64,000 nt of DNA from JAICYJ01 sp038212095 (lineage in GTDB: Bacteria > Actinomycetota > Thermoleophilia > Gaiellales > JAICJC01), in NCBI GenBank assembly GCA_038212095.1, contig JBBQUW010000005.1:62001-126000 (forward strand), given 5' to 3'. This document shows, piece after piece, positions 26,708 through 34,615 of this stretch. Under the pieces are notes generated by a model. It was not told the DNA's origin and ran no database searches. It saw only the letters and a list, made by a program, of their open reading frames with translations. The stretch's first letter is position 1. Each line of letters opens with the position of its first letter. A program made the translations under genes and the position numbers.

Positions 26708-27469
26708 TCAGGCCGTTCGGTGGGCGATCACGTCGGTCAGCTCGGCCAGCTCGACGGTGTCGCCATCGATCGCGCGCAGCAGCGCCATCGCCCGCATGTG
26801 CGACTCGCCGGCCAGCTCCCTCGCCCGCTCCATGCCGAGCGTGTTGACGTAGCTGGGCTCGCCGTCGCTGCCGTCGTCCAGCACATCGTCCACGATCTGG
26901 AACAGCAGCCCGAGCTCGCCTGCGAATGCCCGATAGGGCGCCTGTGCGTCGGCGTCGAGGCCCGCCACGTGCAGGCCGCAGCCAACCGCCGCCGAGATCA
27001 GCGAGCCGGTCTTTCGCCGGTGCAGCTCGGCCAGCTGCTCGTGGCTGGGCGAGTCGCGTGCCGTGACGTCGAGGTACTGGCCGTCGATCATGCCGGCCAC
27101 GCCGCGGGCCAGCTCCGCCACCACCGCCAGGCGCACCTCAGCCGGAGCCTCCAGCCGCTCCGCGACGTGGCGGTAGGCGGCGTTCAACAGCGCATCTCCC
27201 ACCAGCACCGCCACCGCCTCGCCGTAGCGGATGTGGCTGGTGGCCCGTCCCCGTCGTTGATCGTCGTTGTCCAGAGCCGGCAGGTCGTCATGGACGAGCG
27301 AGAAGGCGTGCACCATCTCGACGGCGGCGGCCGCCGGCAGCGCGTCGCGGGGATCTGCCCCCGCTGCTCGCGCCGTGGCCAAGCACAGCCGCGGCCGCAC
27401 CCGCTTGCCCGGCGAGAGCAGCGTGTACAGCACCGCCTCGTCCAGCTCCGCCAGGTCGGAGATGGCCAA
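26708..27469 (-). CDS. Polyprenyl (geranylgeranyl/farnesyl) diphosphate synthase
   Basis: A trans-isoprenyl diphosphate synthase. GKRVRPRLCLATA carries the IPP-binding Lys/Arg. The first aspartate motif is in LVHDDLPALDNDDQRRG and the second in FQIVDDVLDDGSD. The furthest conventional start in frame is TTG 27469, leaving an N terminus about 30 residues shorter than usual. The frame stays open to a stop near 27541, with no ATG or GTG. CTG 27493 would overlap the upstream stop as CTGA and add eight residues (LIERYLVE). Product chain length cannot be fixed. It lies between the xseB-like gene and tlyA. Confidence 0.9.
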   Translation of the reverse strand: MAISDLAELDEAVLYTLLSPGKRVRPRLCLATARAAGADPRDALPAAAAVEMVHAFSLVHDDLPALDNDDQRRGRATSHIRYGEAVAVLVGDALLNAAYRHVAERLEAPAEVRLAVVAELARGVAGMIDGQYLDVTARDSPSHEQLAELHRRKTGSLISAAVGCGLHVAGLDADAQAPYRAFAGELGLLFQIVDDVLDDGSDGEPSYVNTLGMERARELAGESHMRAMALLRAIDGDTVELAELTDVIAHRTA

Positions 27470-27489
27470 CTCGACCAGATAGCGCTCGA

Positions 27490-27678
27490 TCAGGACGACG
27501 GCTCCGTCGCCTCGAGCGCCTCCGCCCGGCGCTCGATCTCATCCAGAGCGTCTTGGGCAAGTCGGGTGATCTGCTCCAGCACGTCGGTGGCGGCGTCGGC
27601 GTCGAGCTCGGTGCCGTCCAGCCGGGCGCGCAGCTGCTCGATCCGGTTCGCCAGATCCACCAGCGTGTCGTCGCTCAT
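27490..27678 (-). CDS. Exonuclease VII small subunit-like protein
   Basis: A 62-residue, largely helical, acidic protein starting at ATG 27678 (ATGA overlap with nusB). The pattern LANRIEQLRARLDGTELDADAATDVLEQI followed by a second helix resembles XseB. Its place before the isoprenyl synthase gene is where xseB usually sits. No xseA for the catalytic large subunit is present in this run, which is odd because the pair is normally adjacent. Identity as XseB is therefore tentative. Confidence 0.5.
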   Translation of the reverse strand: MSDDTLVDLANRIEQLRARLDGTELDADAATDVLEQITRLAQDALDEIERRAEALEATEPSS

Positions 27679-28076
27679 GTTCCCACTCCCTCCGTTCGGG
27701 CGATACGTCCCAGTATGCCGTTGACCAGGCCGGCCGCCTCCGGCGAGGCGTAGCGCTTGGCAAGCGTCACCGCCTCGTCGATGGCGACGGCCGCCGGCGT
27801 CTCGCCGTCCGCCATCTCCCACACCGCCAGCCGCAGGATATTCCGCTCGAGCACGGCCATCCGCTCACTCGTCCAGCCCTGGGCGGCGGCGTCGATGGCC
27901 TGGTCGAGACGCTCTCGGTCAGCCCACACCCCCTCGGCCTGGCGGCGCGTGAACTCGCTCACCGGCTCGCCGTTGTCGCGGGCGTATGCCACGTACAGCG
28001 CGTCGAAGTCGCCGTCCATCAGGTCGCGCTGGTAGAGCAGAAAGGCGGCTGCGCGCCGCTCCGACCGGCGGCTCAT
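27675..28076 (-). CDS. nusB: Transcription antitermination factor NusB
   Basis: A 133-residue helical RNA-binding protein that works with NusE (S10) at boxA in rRNA transcription. RRSERRAAAFLLYQRDLMDG is the family N terminus and MAVLERNILRLAVWEM plus TPAAVAIDEAVTLAKRYASPEAAGLVNGILG its C-terminal signature. Both ends are coupled by 4-base overlaps, to the Asp23 gene and to the xseB-like gene. Confidence 0.95.
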   Translation of the reverse strand: MSRRSERRAAAFLLYQRDLMDGDFDALYVAYARDNGEPVSEFTRRQAEGVWADRERLDQAIDAAAQGWTSERMAVLERNILRLAVWEMADGETPAAVAIDEAVTLAKRYASPEAAGLVNGILGRIARTEGVGT

Positions 28077-28393
28077 CGCTCCACGCCCGTCACCGTCACG
28101 TCCACCGACGCCACCGCCAGCCCCGTCATCGTCTCGACCGACTCGGCGACGCTGCGCCGGACCGCCGCTGCGGCCCGCGGCAGCACCACGCCGTAGGCCG
28201 CAGCGACGTCGATGTCGAACGCCGCACCCCGCTCGCCCAGCTCCCAACTGACGGCGTCGCGCCGTCCCGGCAGCACGCGTGACACGCGGCCGGGCCGGTC
28301 GAGCCGCACGCCCTCGACCTGAGCGACAGCCCCGCGCACGATCGAGACCAGCGCCTCGTCCGCCAGCTGGGCGTTGTCCACCCGCACGCTCAC
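28073..28393 (-). CDS. Asp23/Gls24 family protein
   Basis: A 106-residue alpha/beta protein (AQLADEALVSIVRGAVAQVEGV... AFDIDVAAAYGVVLPRAAAAVRRSVAESVETMTGLAVASVDVTV), the DUF322/Asp23 fold. It occupies the position of Bacillus yqhY, between accC and nusB. YqhY-type proteins there have been linked to control of acetyl-CoA carboxylase activity. That makes a role with the upstream biotin genes more likely than a stress-only role. GTG start with GTGA overlap; its stop overlaps nusB. Confidence 0.88.
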   Translation of the reverse strand: MSVRVDNAQLADEALVSIVRGAVAQVEGVRLDRPGRVSRVLPGRRDAVSWELGERGAAFDIDVAAAYGVVLPRAAAAVRRSVAESVETMTGLAVASVDVTVTGVER

Positions 28394-29760
28394 GCCGGCA
28401 CCGCTTCAGACAGCGACGGCAGCGCATGGCGCGCCTGCTCGAGGTAGGCCGTCGTGTAGCGACCGGACAGGAATCCGGGCTCCTGCAGCACGTCCAGGAA
28501 CAGCTCGCGGGTGGTGGCCACACCCTCGATCTCGAGCTCGCTCAGCGCACGCCGAGCTCGTGCCAGCGCCTCGCCCCGGTCGGCGCCGTACACAAGCACC
28601 TTGGCGAGCATCGAGTCGTAGAAGGGCGGTACCCGGTACCCCTCATAGGCGTGGGTGTCGACGCGCACGCCCGCGCCCAGAGGGGGACGGAACCGCGTCA
28701 CCGTCCCCGCGGCCGGCATGAAGTCGCGGCGAGGATCCTCGCAGTTGATGCGAAACTCGATAGCGTGCCCGCGCAGCGGCGCCAGGCCGGTCATAGGCAG
28801 GCGCTCACCGCCGGCGATCCGCAGCTGCCAGGCGGCGATGTCGAAGCCGGTTACCAGCTCCGATACCGGATGCTCGACCTGCAGGCGGGTGTTCATCTCG
28901 ATGAACGAGAAGCCGCCGTCCCGATCGAGCAGGAACTCGACCGTGCCGGCGTTCACGTATCCGCAGGCCCGGCAGGCGAGCCGCGCCGCCTCGGCCATCG
29001 CCTCGCGGGTGGCGGGCTCCAGCGCGGGCGACGGCCCCTCCTCGATCAGCTTCTGGTGGCGCCGCTGGATCGAGCAGTCGCGCTCGCCCAGCACCAGCAC
29101 GCCGCCGTCGGCGTCCGCCAGCACCTGCATCTCGACGTGCCGAGGCTCGATGATCGCCTTCTCGAGGTACATGCCGCCGTCGCCGAACGCGCTCTGGGCC
29201 TCGGCTGACGCGGTACGGAACGAGTCCTCTATCTCGTCCGGTGCCACCACCAGCCGCATGCCGCGGCCGCCGCCGCCGGCCGACGCCTTCAGCAGCACCG
29301 GATAGCCGACCCGCGACGCCAGCTCAGCCGCCTCGGCCGCGTCCTGCAGCCGCCGCTCGCTGCCCGGTACCAGCGGCACGCCGGCTTCGCGCATCGTCTG
29401 CTTGGCGCGCGCCTTGTCGCCCATCACCTCGATCGCCTCCGGCGACGGCCCGACGAACACCAGGTCGTTGTCGATGCAGGCGCGCACGAACCCGGCGTTC
29501 TCGGCCAGGAACCCCCACCCGGGATGCACCGCGTCACAGCCGGTCGTCTCGGCGGCCGCGATCAGGTTGGGTACGCTCAGGTAGCTGTCGGCGGGCGCGT
29601 GCGGGCCGACGCAGACGGCTCGGTCGGCCAGCCGCACCCACAGGCCGTCGCGATCGGCGGTCGAGTACACCGCCACCGCCTCGATGCCGAGGTCGTGGCA
29701 GGCTCGCACCAGACGCACCGCCGCCTCCCCGCGGTTGGCGATGAGCACCCGCTTGAGCAC
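28390..29760 (-). CDS. accC: Biotin carboxylase
   Basis: A 456-residue ATP-grasp enzyme that carboxylates biotin on BCCP with bicarbonate and ATP. Present are the N-terminal RVLIANRGEAAVRLVRA, HPGWGFLAEN, the glycine-rich KASAGGGGRGMR, RDCSIQRRHQKLIEE and the catalytic EMNTRLQVEHPVSE. The start is GTG 29760, 3 bases after the fused AccB gene. No accA, accD or other acyl-CoA carboxyltransferase is in the window, so the true acceptor enzyme is encoded elsewhere or is the odd fusion upstream. Confidence 0.96.
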   Translation of the reverse strand: MLKRVLIANRGEAAVRLVRACHDLGIEAVAVYSTADRDGLWVRLADRAVCVGPHAPADSYLSVPNLIAAAETTGCDAVHPGWGFLAENAGFVRACIDNDLVFVGPSPEAIEVMGDKARAKQTMREAGVPLVPGSERRLQDAAEAAELASRVGYPVLLKASAGGGGRGMRLVVAPDEIEDSFRTASAEAQSAFGDGGMYLEKAIIEPRHVEMQVLADADGGVLVLGERDCSIQRRHQKLIEEGPSPALEPATREAMAEAARLACRACGYVNAGTVEFLLDRDGGFSFIEMNTRLQVEHPVSELVTGFDIAAWQLRIAGGERLPMTGLAPLRGHAIEFRINCEDPRRDFMPAAGTVTRFRPPLGAGVRVDTHAYEGYRVPPFYDSMLAKVLVYGADRGEALARARRALSELEIEGVATTRELFLDVLQEPGFLSGRYTTAYLEQARHALPSLSEAVPA

Positions 29761-29763
29761 GGC

Positions 29764-31524
29764 TCAGGCCGGCTCGAGCTCGAACAGCGCCTGGCCGTAC
29801 TCGACCGGCTCGGCGTTGTTGACCAGCACGGCGCGGATCACGCCGGTGTGCTCGGACTTGAACTCGTTGAACAGCTTCATCGCCTCCAGAACGCACAGCG
29901 TCTGCCCCACCTCGACACGGTCTCCCTCCTCGACGAACGGCTCAGCGGTGGGCGAGGACGAGCGGTAGAAGGTGCCCACCATCGGCGACTCGATCTTGAT
30001 CGCCGTCGAGACGCTGGGGGCGTTCTCGGGCGCGCCGTTCACCGCCGGCGGTGGAGCGGCGACGGCGGTGCGTGGCCGCTCGTCCTGCTTGCGGACGGTG
30101 ATCTTGACTCCGGCGTCCTCCAGCGTTATCTCGCCCACGTCAGATCCCTCGACCATCGCGATCAGCTCGCGGATCCGCTCCGATTGGCTGCGCTCGAGGC
30201 CGTCGCGCTCGCTCTCCTCACGGTCGCCGCGGCTGCGCAGCGCTGCCAGCAGCCGGTTTGCCTCCTCGCCAAACAGCGCCACCAGCAGCAGATCTTCCTC
30301 GCTGGCGGCGAGACCGTCGGCGCGCAGCGCGTCTAGGTCGGCGACCGGCTCCAGAGGCGGCAGCGGCGCCGCGTAGGCGGCAGCCTCGGGCGCCATCGCC
30401 TGTGGCGGGTTGCCGTACACGCCCGAGATGTAGTCGCGCATCTCGTCGGACACCTCCGCCCAGCGGCGGGCGGACAGCACGTGGCGAACGGCCTGGCCGG
30501 CCAGGATGCCGCCCACCGGCTGTGCCAGCGGGGGTACGCCGCAGTCCATCCGCACCTGCTTGAACTCCTCCAGCACCTCGTCCAGCCGGTCGGGAGCTCC
30601 CAGCACACGCAGCCGCGCGTCCAGATCAGCCACCAGCCCCACCGGCAGCCGGTTGAACGCGGTGCGCAGCGTGATGCGGGGCGGGATCGGCAGCGCCGGC
30701 ATCTGGGAGGTGACGTGCTCGTCGATGAACCGCGATGCCTCCCAGACGCGTTCGACGTCGACGCCGTGCTCGATGTCCAGGCCCGAGAGGGCGTCGCACA
30801 GCACCTCCGCGGCCACCCGGTGAAGCGTGTAGGCGATCGGCAGCACCGCAGTCGCGATCGGCTCGGCGTCGCGCCGAGCCGCCTCGATCGCCATCGCAAG
30901 CGCGTTGCCACCCGTGCCCTGGCAGTAGAGGCCGACAGGAACGCCGGCGGCCTCGGCGAGCTGGGTGATCACCTTGTCGCAGGTTCCCGGGTCGAGCGCT
31001 CCGGCGGGGTCGTGCAGCAGCACGTGGTCGGCGCCCAGCTCGGCCAGCCGCCGAGCCTTGTCCAACACCCGCGGCAGGTTCGGCATGTAGCCCGAGAAAG
31101 CCAGCCCGGCGTACAGCCTGCCCCCCGACTCGCGTACCGCAGCGGCGGCCGAGGCCAGGTTCTCGACGTCGTTGAGCGGGTCGTGGAGGCGGAAGATCTC
31201 GATCCCGCTCTCGGCCGCGCACAGGATGAACCGCCGCACCAGGTCATCGGACAGGGGACGCGAGCCGACCAGGAACCGGCCTCGCACCGCCATCTGCAGC
31301 GGCGTCCTGGTGCACCGTTGACGCAGCGCCCGCACCCGCTCCCACGGGCTCTCGCTGCCTCGCTGCACGGCGGCATCGAAGCAGCCGCCCCCGGTCACCT
31401 CCAGCGCGGCGAACCCGGCCTGATCGAGGATCGCGGCCACCTCCAGCACCCGCGAGGTCGAGATGGCACCGACCACTGGCTGCTGCGAGAGCAGGCGGAT
31501 GGTGGTGTCGACGAGCCGGGTCAC
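29764..31524 (-). CDS. Degenerate pyruvate-type carboxyltransferase domain fused to complete AccB (BCCP)
   Basis: A 586-residue fusion. Residues 1-430 align with 5S/OadA/PycB carboxyltransferases (LVDTTIR, SPWERVRALRQR, TPLQMAVRGRFLVG, IEIFRLHDPLNDVEN, then the conserved C-terminal domain). The metal-site residues are changed: RDAHQS is RLLSQQ (10-15), the carbamylated Lys of KDMAG is His171 (HDPAG), and HCH is YCQ (200-202). Residues ~444-586 are a full AccB, including its N-terminal helix (RIRELIAMVEG), SPMVGTFYRSSSP and the biotin Lys550 in VLEAMKLFNE. The gene takes the usual accB place before accC. Catalysis by the first domain is doubtful; biotin carrying should be normal. GTG start, GTGA overlap with efp. 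Confidence 0.88.
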   Translation of the reverse strand: MTRLVDTTIRLLSQQPVVGAISTSRVLEVAAILDQAGFAALEVTGGGCFDAAVQRGSESPWERVRALRQRCTRTPLQMAVRGRFLVGSRPLSDDLVRRFILCAAESGIEIFRLHDPLNDVENLASAAAAVRESGGRLYAGLAFSGYMPNLPRVLDKARRLAELGADHVLLHDPAGALDPGTCDKVITQLAEAAGVPVGLYCQGTGGNALAMAIEAARRDAEPIATAVLPIAYTLHRVAAEVLCDALSGLDIEHGVDVERVWEASRFIDEHVTSQMPALPIPPRITLRTAFNRLPVGLVADLDARLRVLGAPDRLDEVLEEFKQVRMDCGVPPLAQPVGGILAGQAVRHVLSARRWAEVSDEMRDYISGVYGNPPQAMAPEAAAYAAPLPPLEPVADLDALRADGLAASEEDLLLVALFGEEANRLLAALRSRGDREESERDGLERSQSERIRELIAMVEGSDVGEITLEDAGVKITVRKQDERPRTAVAAPPPAVNGAPENAPSVSTAIKIESPMVGTFYRSSSPTAEPFVEEGDRVEVGQTLCVLEAMKLFNEFKSEHTGVIRAVLVNNAEPVEYGQALFELEPA

Positions 31525-32087
31525 GCGCGTGAGATGTAGCGCGCCTCGCGCGTGTCCACGCGGATCACGTCGCCAACGTTGACGAACAGCGGCACCTGCA
31601 CGACCGCGCCGGTCTCGAGCGTGGCCGGCTTGGAGACGTTCGAGACGGTGTCGCCCTTGACACCGGGCTCGGTGTCGGTGACCGCCAGCTCGACGGCAGC
31701 CGGCAGCTGCACCGACGTCGGCTTGCCGTCCACGGTCATCAGCTGCACCGTGTCGTTCTCGCGCATGAACTGGAGCTCCTCGGCCACGCTGTCGGCCGAC
31801 AGCGCGATCTGGTCGAAGGTCTCGGAGTCCATCAGGTGCACGTCAGAGCCGTCGTTGTACATGTACGTAACGCTCTTGACCTCGGTGTGGATGCGCGGCA
31901 TCTTCTCGCCCGCGCGGAACGTCTTGTCGACCACCGATCCCGACTCGAGCCCCTTCAGCTTGGTGCGCACAAAGGCGCCGCCCTTACCCGGCTTGACGTG
32001 CTGGAAGTCGACGATACGGTAGATGGTGCCGTCGACCTCGACGTGCATGCCGTTCTTGAACTGGTTGGTGGAGATCGTCTCTGCCAT
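31521..32087 (-). CDS. efp: Elongation factor P
   Basis: A 188-residue three-domain tRNA-mimic protein that rescues ribosomes stalled at polyproline. The N-terminal loop VKPGKGGAFVRTKLK carries the Lys that is modified in some bacteria; the enzymes for such modification are not in this window. TFRAGEKMPRIHTEVKSVTYMY and the C-terminal VSNVSKPATLETGAVVQVPLF blocks are typical. It sits between pepP and the AccB fusion, the same order as in Bacillus. Confidence 0.97.
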   Translation of the reverse strand: MAETISTNQFKNGMHVEVDGTIYRIVDFQHVKPGKGGAFVRTKLKGLESGSVVDKTFRAGEKMPRIHTEVKSVTYMYNDGSDVHLMDSETFDQIALSADSVAEELQFMRENDTVQLMTVDGKPTSVQLPAAVELAVTDTEPGVKGDTVSNVSKPATLETGAVVQVPLFVNVGDVIRVDTREARYISRA

Positions 32088-32114
32088 GTCTCGTTTCGCG
32101 TCGGTGAAAGCCGC

Positions 32115-33197
32115 TCAGGCGGCGGTGATCAGCTGCTTAGGGTAGCCGGTAAGCGGCTCACAGCCGTCCGCCGTCACGACCACCAGGTCTTCGATTCGCA
32201 CCCCGCCCACGCCGGGCAAGTAGACGCCCGGCTCCACTGTGACGATCATGCCCGGCTCGAGGGTTGCGGTCGAGGTGGTGGTGAGCCGCGGATCCTCATG
32301 GATCTCGAGCCCCACGCCGTGGCCGGTGCCGTGTTGAAAGTGATCGCCGTGGCCGGCTCCGGTGACGATCGCGCGCACCGCCGCGTCGGCCTCGATGCCG
32401 GTCACGCCGGGCCGCACGGCTGCAAGCCCGGCAAGCTGCGCCCGCAGCACCAGCTCGTAGATCTCGACCATCTCCGCGGCCGGCTCCCCGACCGCGAAGG
32501 TGCGCGTGCAGTCAGAGCAGTAGCCCTCCAACTTGGCACCCAGATCGATCGTGACCATGCCGCCTGCATCGATCGGCTGACGTCGCGGCTCGGCGTGCGG
32601 CAGGGCGCCCGCCGCACCGGACGCGACGATCGGGTCGAACGAGACCTCGTCCCCGCCGTGCTCGCGCACCAGCTGGTGGATCCGCCACGCCACGTCGAAC
32701 TCGCTGCGGCCGGCGAACCCCTCATGCACGAGGGCGGCGTAGATCGGTTCCAGCAGCCGCGCGGTGCGCCGCATGATGGCGATCTCGGCCGCATCCTTGA
32801 TCACGCGCAGCTGCTCCACCGCGCCGCTCGTCGGGACGAGCTCGACGCTGCCGGCGGCGGCCGCCAACACGCCGTGGCGGGCGAGCGAGAGGTGCGCCGC
32901 CTCGACACCGATGCGAGCCGCAGACGGCGCCAACTCGTGCCACCGCTCGGCCACGAAGCCGATCAGATCCTGGTTGGCCTGCCGCACCTCGATGAACTCG
33001 CGCAGCGGCTCGACACGCTCCAGGTAGCGGAAGTCGGTGAGAAAGGTGGCGTCGGTGGGGCGCACGATCACCACGCCGTTGCTGCCGGTGTAGCCGGTCA
33101 GATAGCGGACGTTGACCAGGTTGGTGACCAGCATGGCGTCCACCCCGAGCGCCTCCAGCCTGCTGCCCAGACGCTCCACCCGCGAGGCGTGGCTCAT
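32115..33197 (-). CDS. pepP: M24 Xaa-Pro aminopeptidase
   Basis: A 360-residue pita-bread metallopeptidase that removes N-terminal residues before proline. ATG 33197 overlaps the aroQ stop (ATGA). The N-terminal creatinase domain has YLTGYTGSNGVVIV. Metal ligands are in TIDLGAKLEGYCSDCTRTF (two Asp), HGTGHGVGLEIHEDPRL (His) and TVEPGVYLPG with RIEDLVVV (two Glu). It is next to efp, an association common in Gram-positive genomes. Xaa-Pro dipeptidase activity cannot be excluded. Confidence 0.9.
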   Translation of the reverse strand: MSHASRVERLGSRLEALGVDAMLVTNLVNVRYLTGYTGSNGVVIVRPTDATFLTDFRYLERVEPLREFIEVRQANQDLIGFVAERWHELAPSAARIGVEAAHLSLARHGVLAAAAGSVELVPTSGAVEQLRVIKDAAEIAIMRRTARLLEPIYAALVHEGFAGRSEFDVAWRIHQLVREHGGDEVSFDPIVASGAAGALPHAEPRRQPIDAGGMVTIDLGAKLEGYCSDCTRTFAVGEPAAEMVEIYELVLRAQLAGLAAVRPGVTGIEADAAVRAIVTGAGHGDHFQHGTGHGVGLEIHEDPRLTTTSTATLEPGMIVTVEPGVYLPGVGGVRIEDLVVVTADGCEPLTGYPKQLITAA

Positions 33198-33625
33198 GCC
33201 CCGTGCTCCGCCAGGTGGACGAAGGCTTCGCGGTAGCCCTCGGCGCCACGGCCCGCGATGCGGTGCGAGACGACCTCGGTGATCACCGAGTGGCGCCGCC
33301 ACTCCTCGCGCCGATCGACGTCGGACAGGTGCACCTCGACGATCGGGCCGGTGAAAATCTCCAGTGCGTCGCGGATCGCGTAGCTGTAGTGCGTCCACGC
33401 ACCGGGGTTGACCACCAGCCCGTCAGCGGCGCCACACGCCTCATGGATCATGTCCACGTACGCGCCCTCGCTGTTGCTGTGCCAGCAGCGCACGGTCATG
33501 TTCAACTCCAGCGCCCACTCATAGATCTGCGTCTCGAGCTGCGACAGGGTGAGCGAGCCGTACTGCTTCGGATCGCGCCGACCCAGCATGTTGAGGTTGA
33601 CCCCGTTCAGCACCGTGACCTGCAT
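33194..33625 (-). CDS. aroQ: Type II 3-dehydroquinate dehydratase
   Basis: A 143-residue dodecamer-forming dehydratase of the shikimate pathway. VLNGVNLNMLGRRDP is the N-terminal signature, Tyr in KQYGSLTL the catalytic base, NPGAWTHYSYAIRDAL the substrate loop and IVEVHLSDV the His-bearing strand. It is the first gene of the aroQ-to-recN run. It is separated from aroKB-aroC by a plus-strand gene, so it is transcribed independently of them. Confidence 0.96.
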   Translation of the reverse strand: MQVTVLNGVNLNMLGRRDPKQYGSLTLSQLETQIYEWALELNMTVRCWHSNSEGAYVDMIHEACGAADGLVVNPGAWTHYSYAIRDALEIFTGPIVEVHLSDVDRREEWRRHSVITEVVSHRIAGRGAEGYREAFVHLAEHGA

Positions 33626-33767
33626 CAGCGGAGGTTACCGCCCTGCGATCGCACCTGCACCGCACGCCTGCGGTCGCGGTTGTTACAGCTTCGATACCGC
33701 TCGTGACACACGGCTGATACCCGGTGCTGGGAGGCTGTAGACCAACCACTTCGGAAAGGGATGAAAC

Positions 33768-34568
33768 GTGAAGAGATCTCTCCTCATCGTGTTACTGGTC
33801 GTGGCGGCCTCCATGCTGGCCGGCGCGCAGCGGGCATCGGCCACCGGCGCCGAGACCAGCGTCTACCAGGTCTGGTTCGAGCGCGGCGGCAAGCTGTGGC
33901 TGACCAAACGCGTGCAGCCGCAGACGGCAGCGCCGGCCCGCGCCGCCGTGCAGGCGCTGCTGGCCGGCCCCAACATCGCCGAGTCCGACGCCGGAGTGCA
34001 CAGCCTCGTTCCCGACGGCACCGGCTTGCTCGGCCTCTCGCTGGCCGACGGCACCGCCACCGTCGACCTCAGCTCGCCGTTCGGCGCCGGCGGTGGCCCG
34101 GCTTCGGTACACATGCGCCTGGCGCAGCTCACCTACACACTGACCCAGTTCGCCACCATCGATCGCGTGGTGCTGGAGGTAAACGGCCGCGCCGTCTCGA
34201 CGCTGAGCGGCGACGGCGTGGCGGTGCCTCGGCCGATGACCCGAGCCCGGTTCGCCGGCCTGTTGCCTGCGATCACGGTCTGGAACCCCGCAATCGGCAG
34301 CCACCTGGCGGGGGCAGTGCGGGTGACCGGAACCGCGGACGTGTTCGAGGCATCGCTGCACATACGGATCGTCGACCAGCTCGGCACGGTGATCGCGCGC
34401 GCCAACGTGCTGGCGAGCTGCGGCACCGGCTGTCGCGGCGGGTACACCGTGCTGGTGCCCTACGCCGTTGCGGCGACCCAGCTGGGCACGGTGATCGTCA
34501 GCGACGACGGCGCCGACGGCAACGGCCTGCCGCAGCACCAGGTACGGGTTCCCGTGGTGCTGACGTAG
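33768..34568 (+). CDS. Secreted GerMN/Gmad2-domain protein
   Basis: A 266-residue protein starting at GTG 33768 behind GGAAAGGG. Residues 1-26 are a signal peptide (LLIVLLVVAASMLAGAQRASA) without a lipobox Cys. Residues ~32-145 are a GerMN domain (VYQVWFERGGKLWLTKRV, AVQALLAGP, TATVDLSSPF, RLAQLTYTLTQFATIDRVVLEVNG). Residues ~165-262 are a Gmad2 immunoglobulin-like domain (ITVWNPAIGSHLAGAVRVTGTADVFEASL). These domains occur together in Bacillus GerM relatives and in actinobacterial exported proteins; a surface adhesion or wall role is possible. Two Cys (CGTGC) could form a disulfide. It is divergent from aroQ. Confidence 0.82.
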   Translation: MKRSLLIVLLVVAASMLAGAQRASATGAETSVYQVWFERGGKLWLTKRVQPQTAAPARAAVQALLAGPNIAESDAGVHSLVPDGTGLLGLSLADGTATVDLSSPFGAGGGPASVHMRLAQLTYTLTQFATIDRVVLEVNGRAVSTLSGDGVAVPRPMTRARFAGLLPAITVWNPAIGSHLAGAVRVTGTADVFEASLHIRIVDQLGTVIARANVLASCGTGCRGGYTVLVPYAVAATQLGTVIVSDDGADGNGLPQHQVRVPVVLT

Positions 34569-34578
34569 GTACGCGACT

Positions 34579-34615
34579 CGGTGTGAGGGCCGGCCGCACG
34601 GCGGCCCTCACACCG
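34579..34615. terminator. Strong bidirectional hairpin between GerMN gene and aroKB
   Basis: CGGTGTGAGGGCCG (34579-34592) and CGGCCCTCACACCG (34602-34615) are perfectly complementary, giving a 14-bp stem with a 9-base loop. The right arm covers the aroKB stop codon. It separates two convergent genes and should stop transcription both ways. Confidence 0.85.

Noticed and set aside
34579..34615. Mobile-element terminal repeat at the 14-bp inverted repeat
   Set aside because: The two arms are 9 bases apart between convergent stops, so a terminator explains it.
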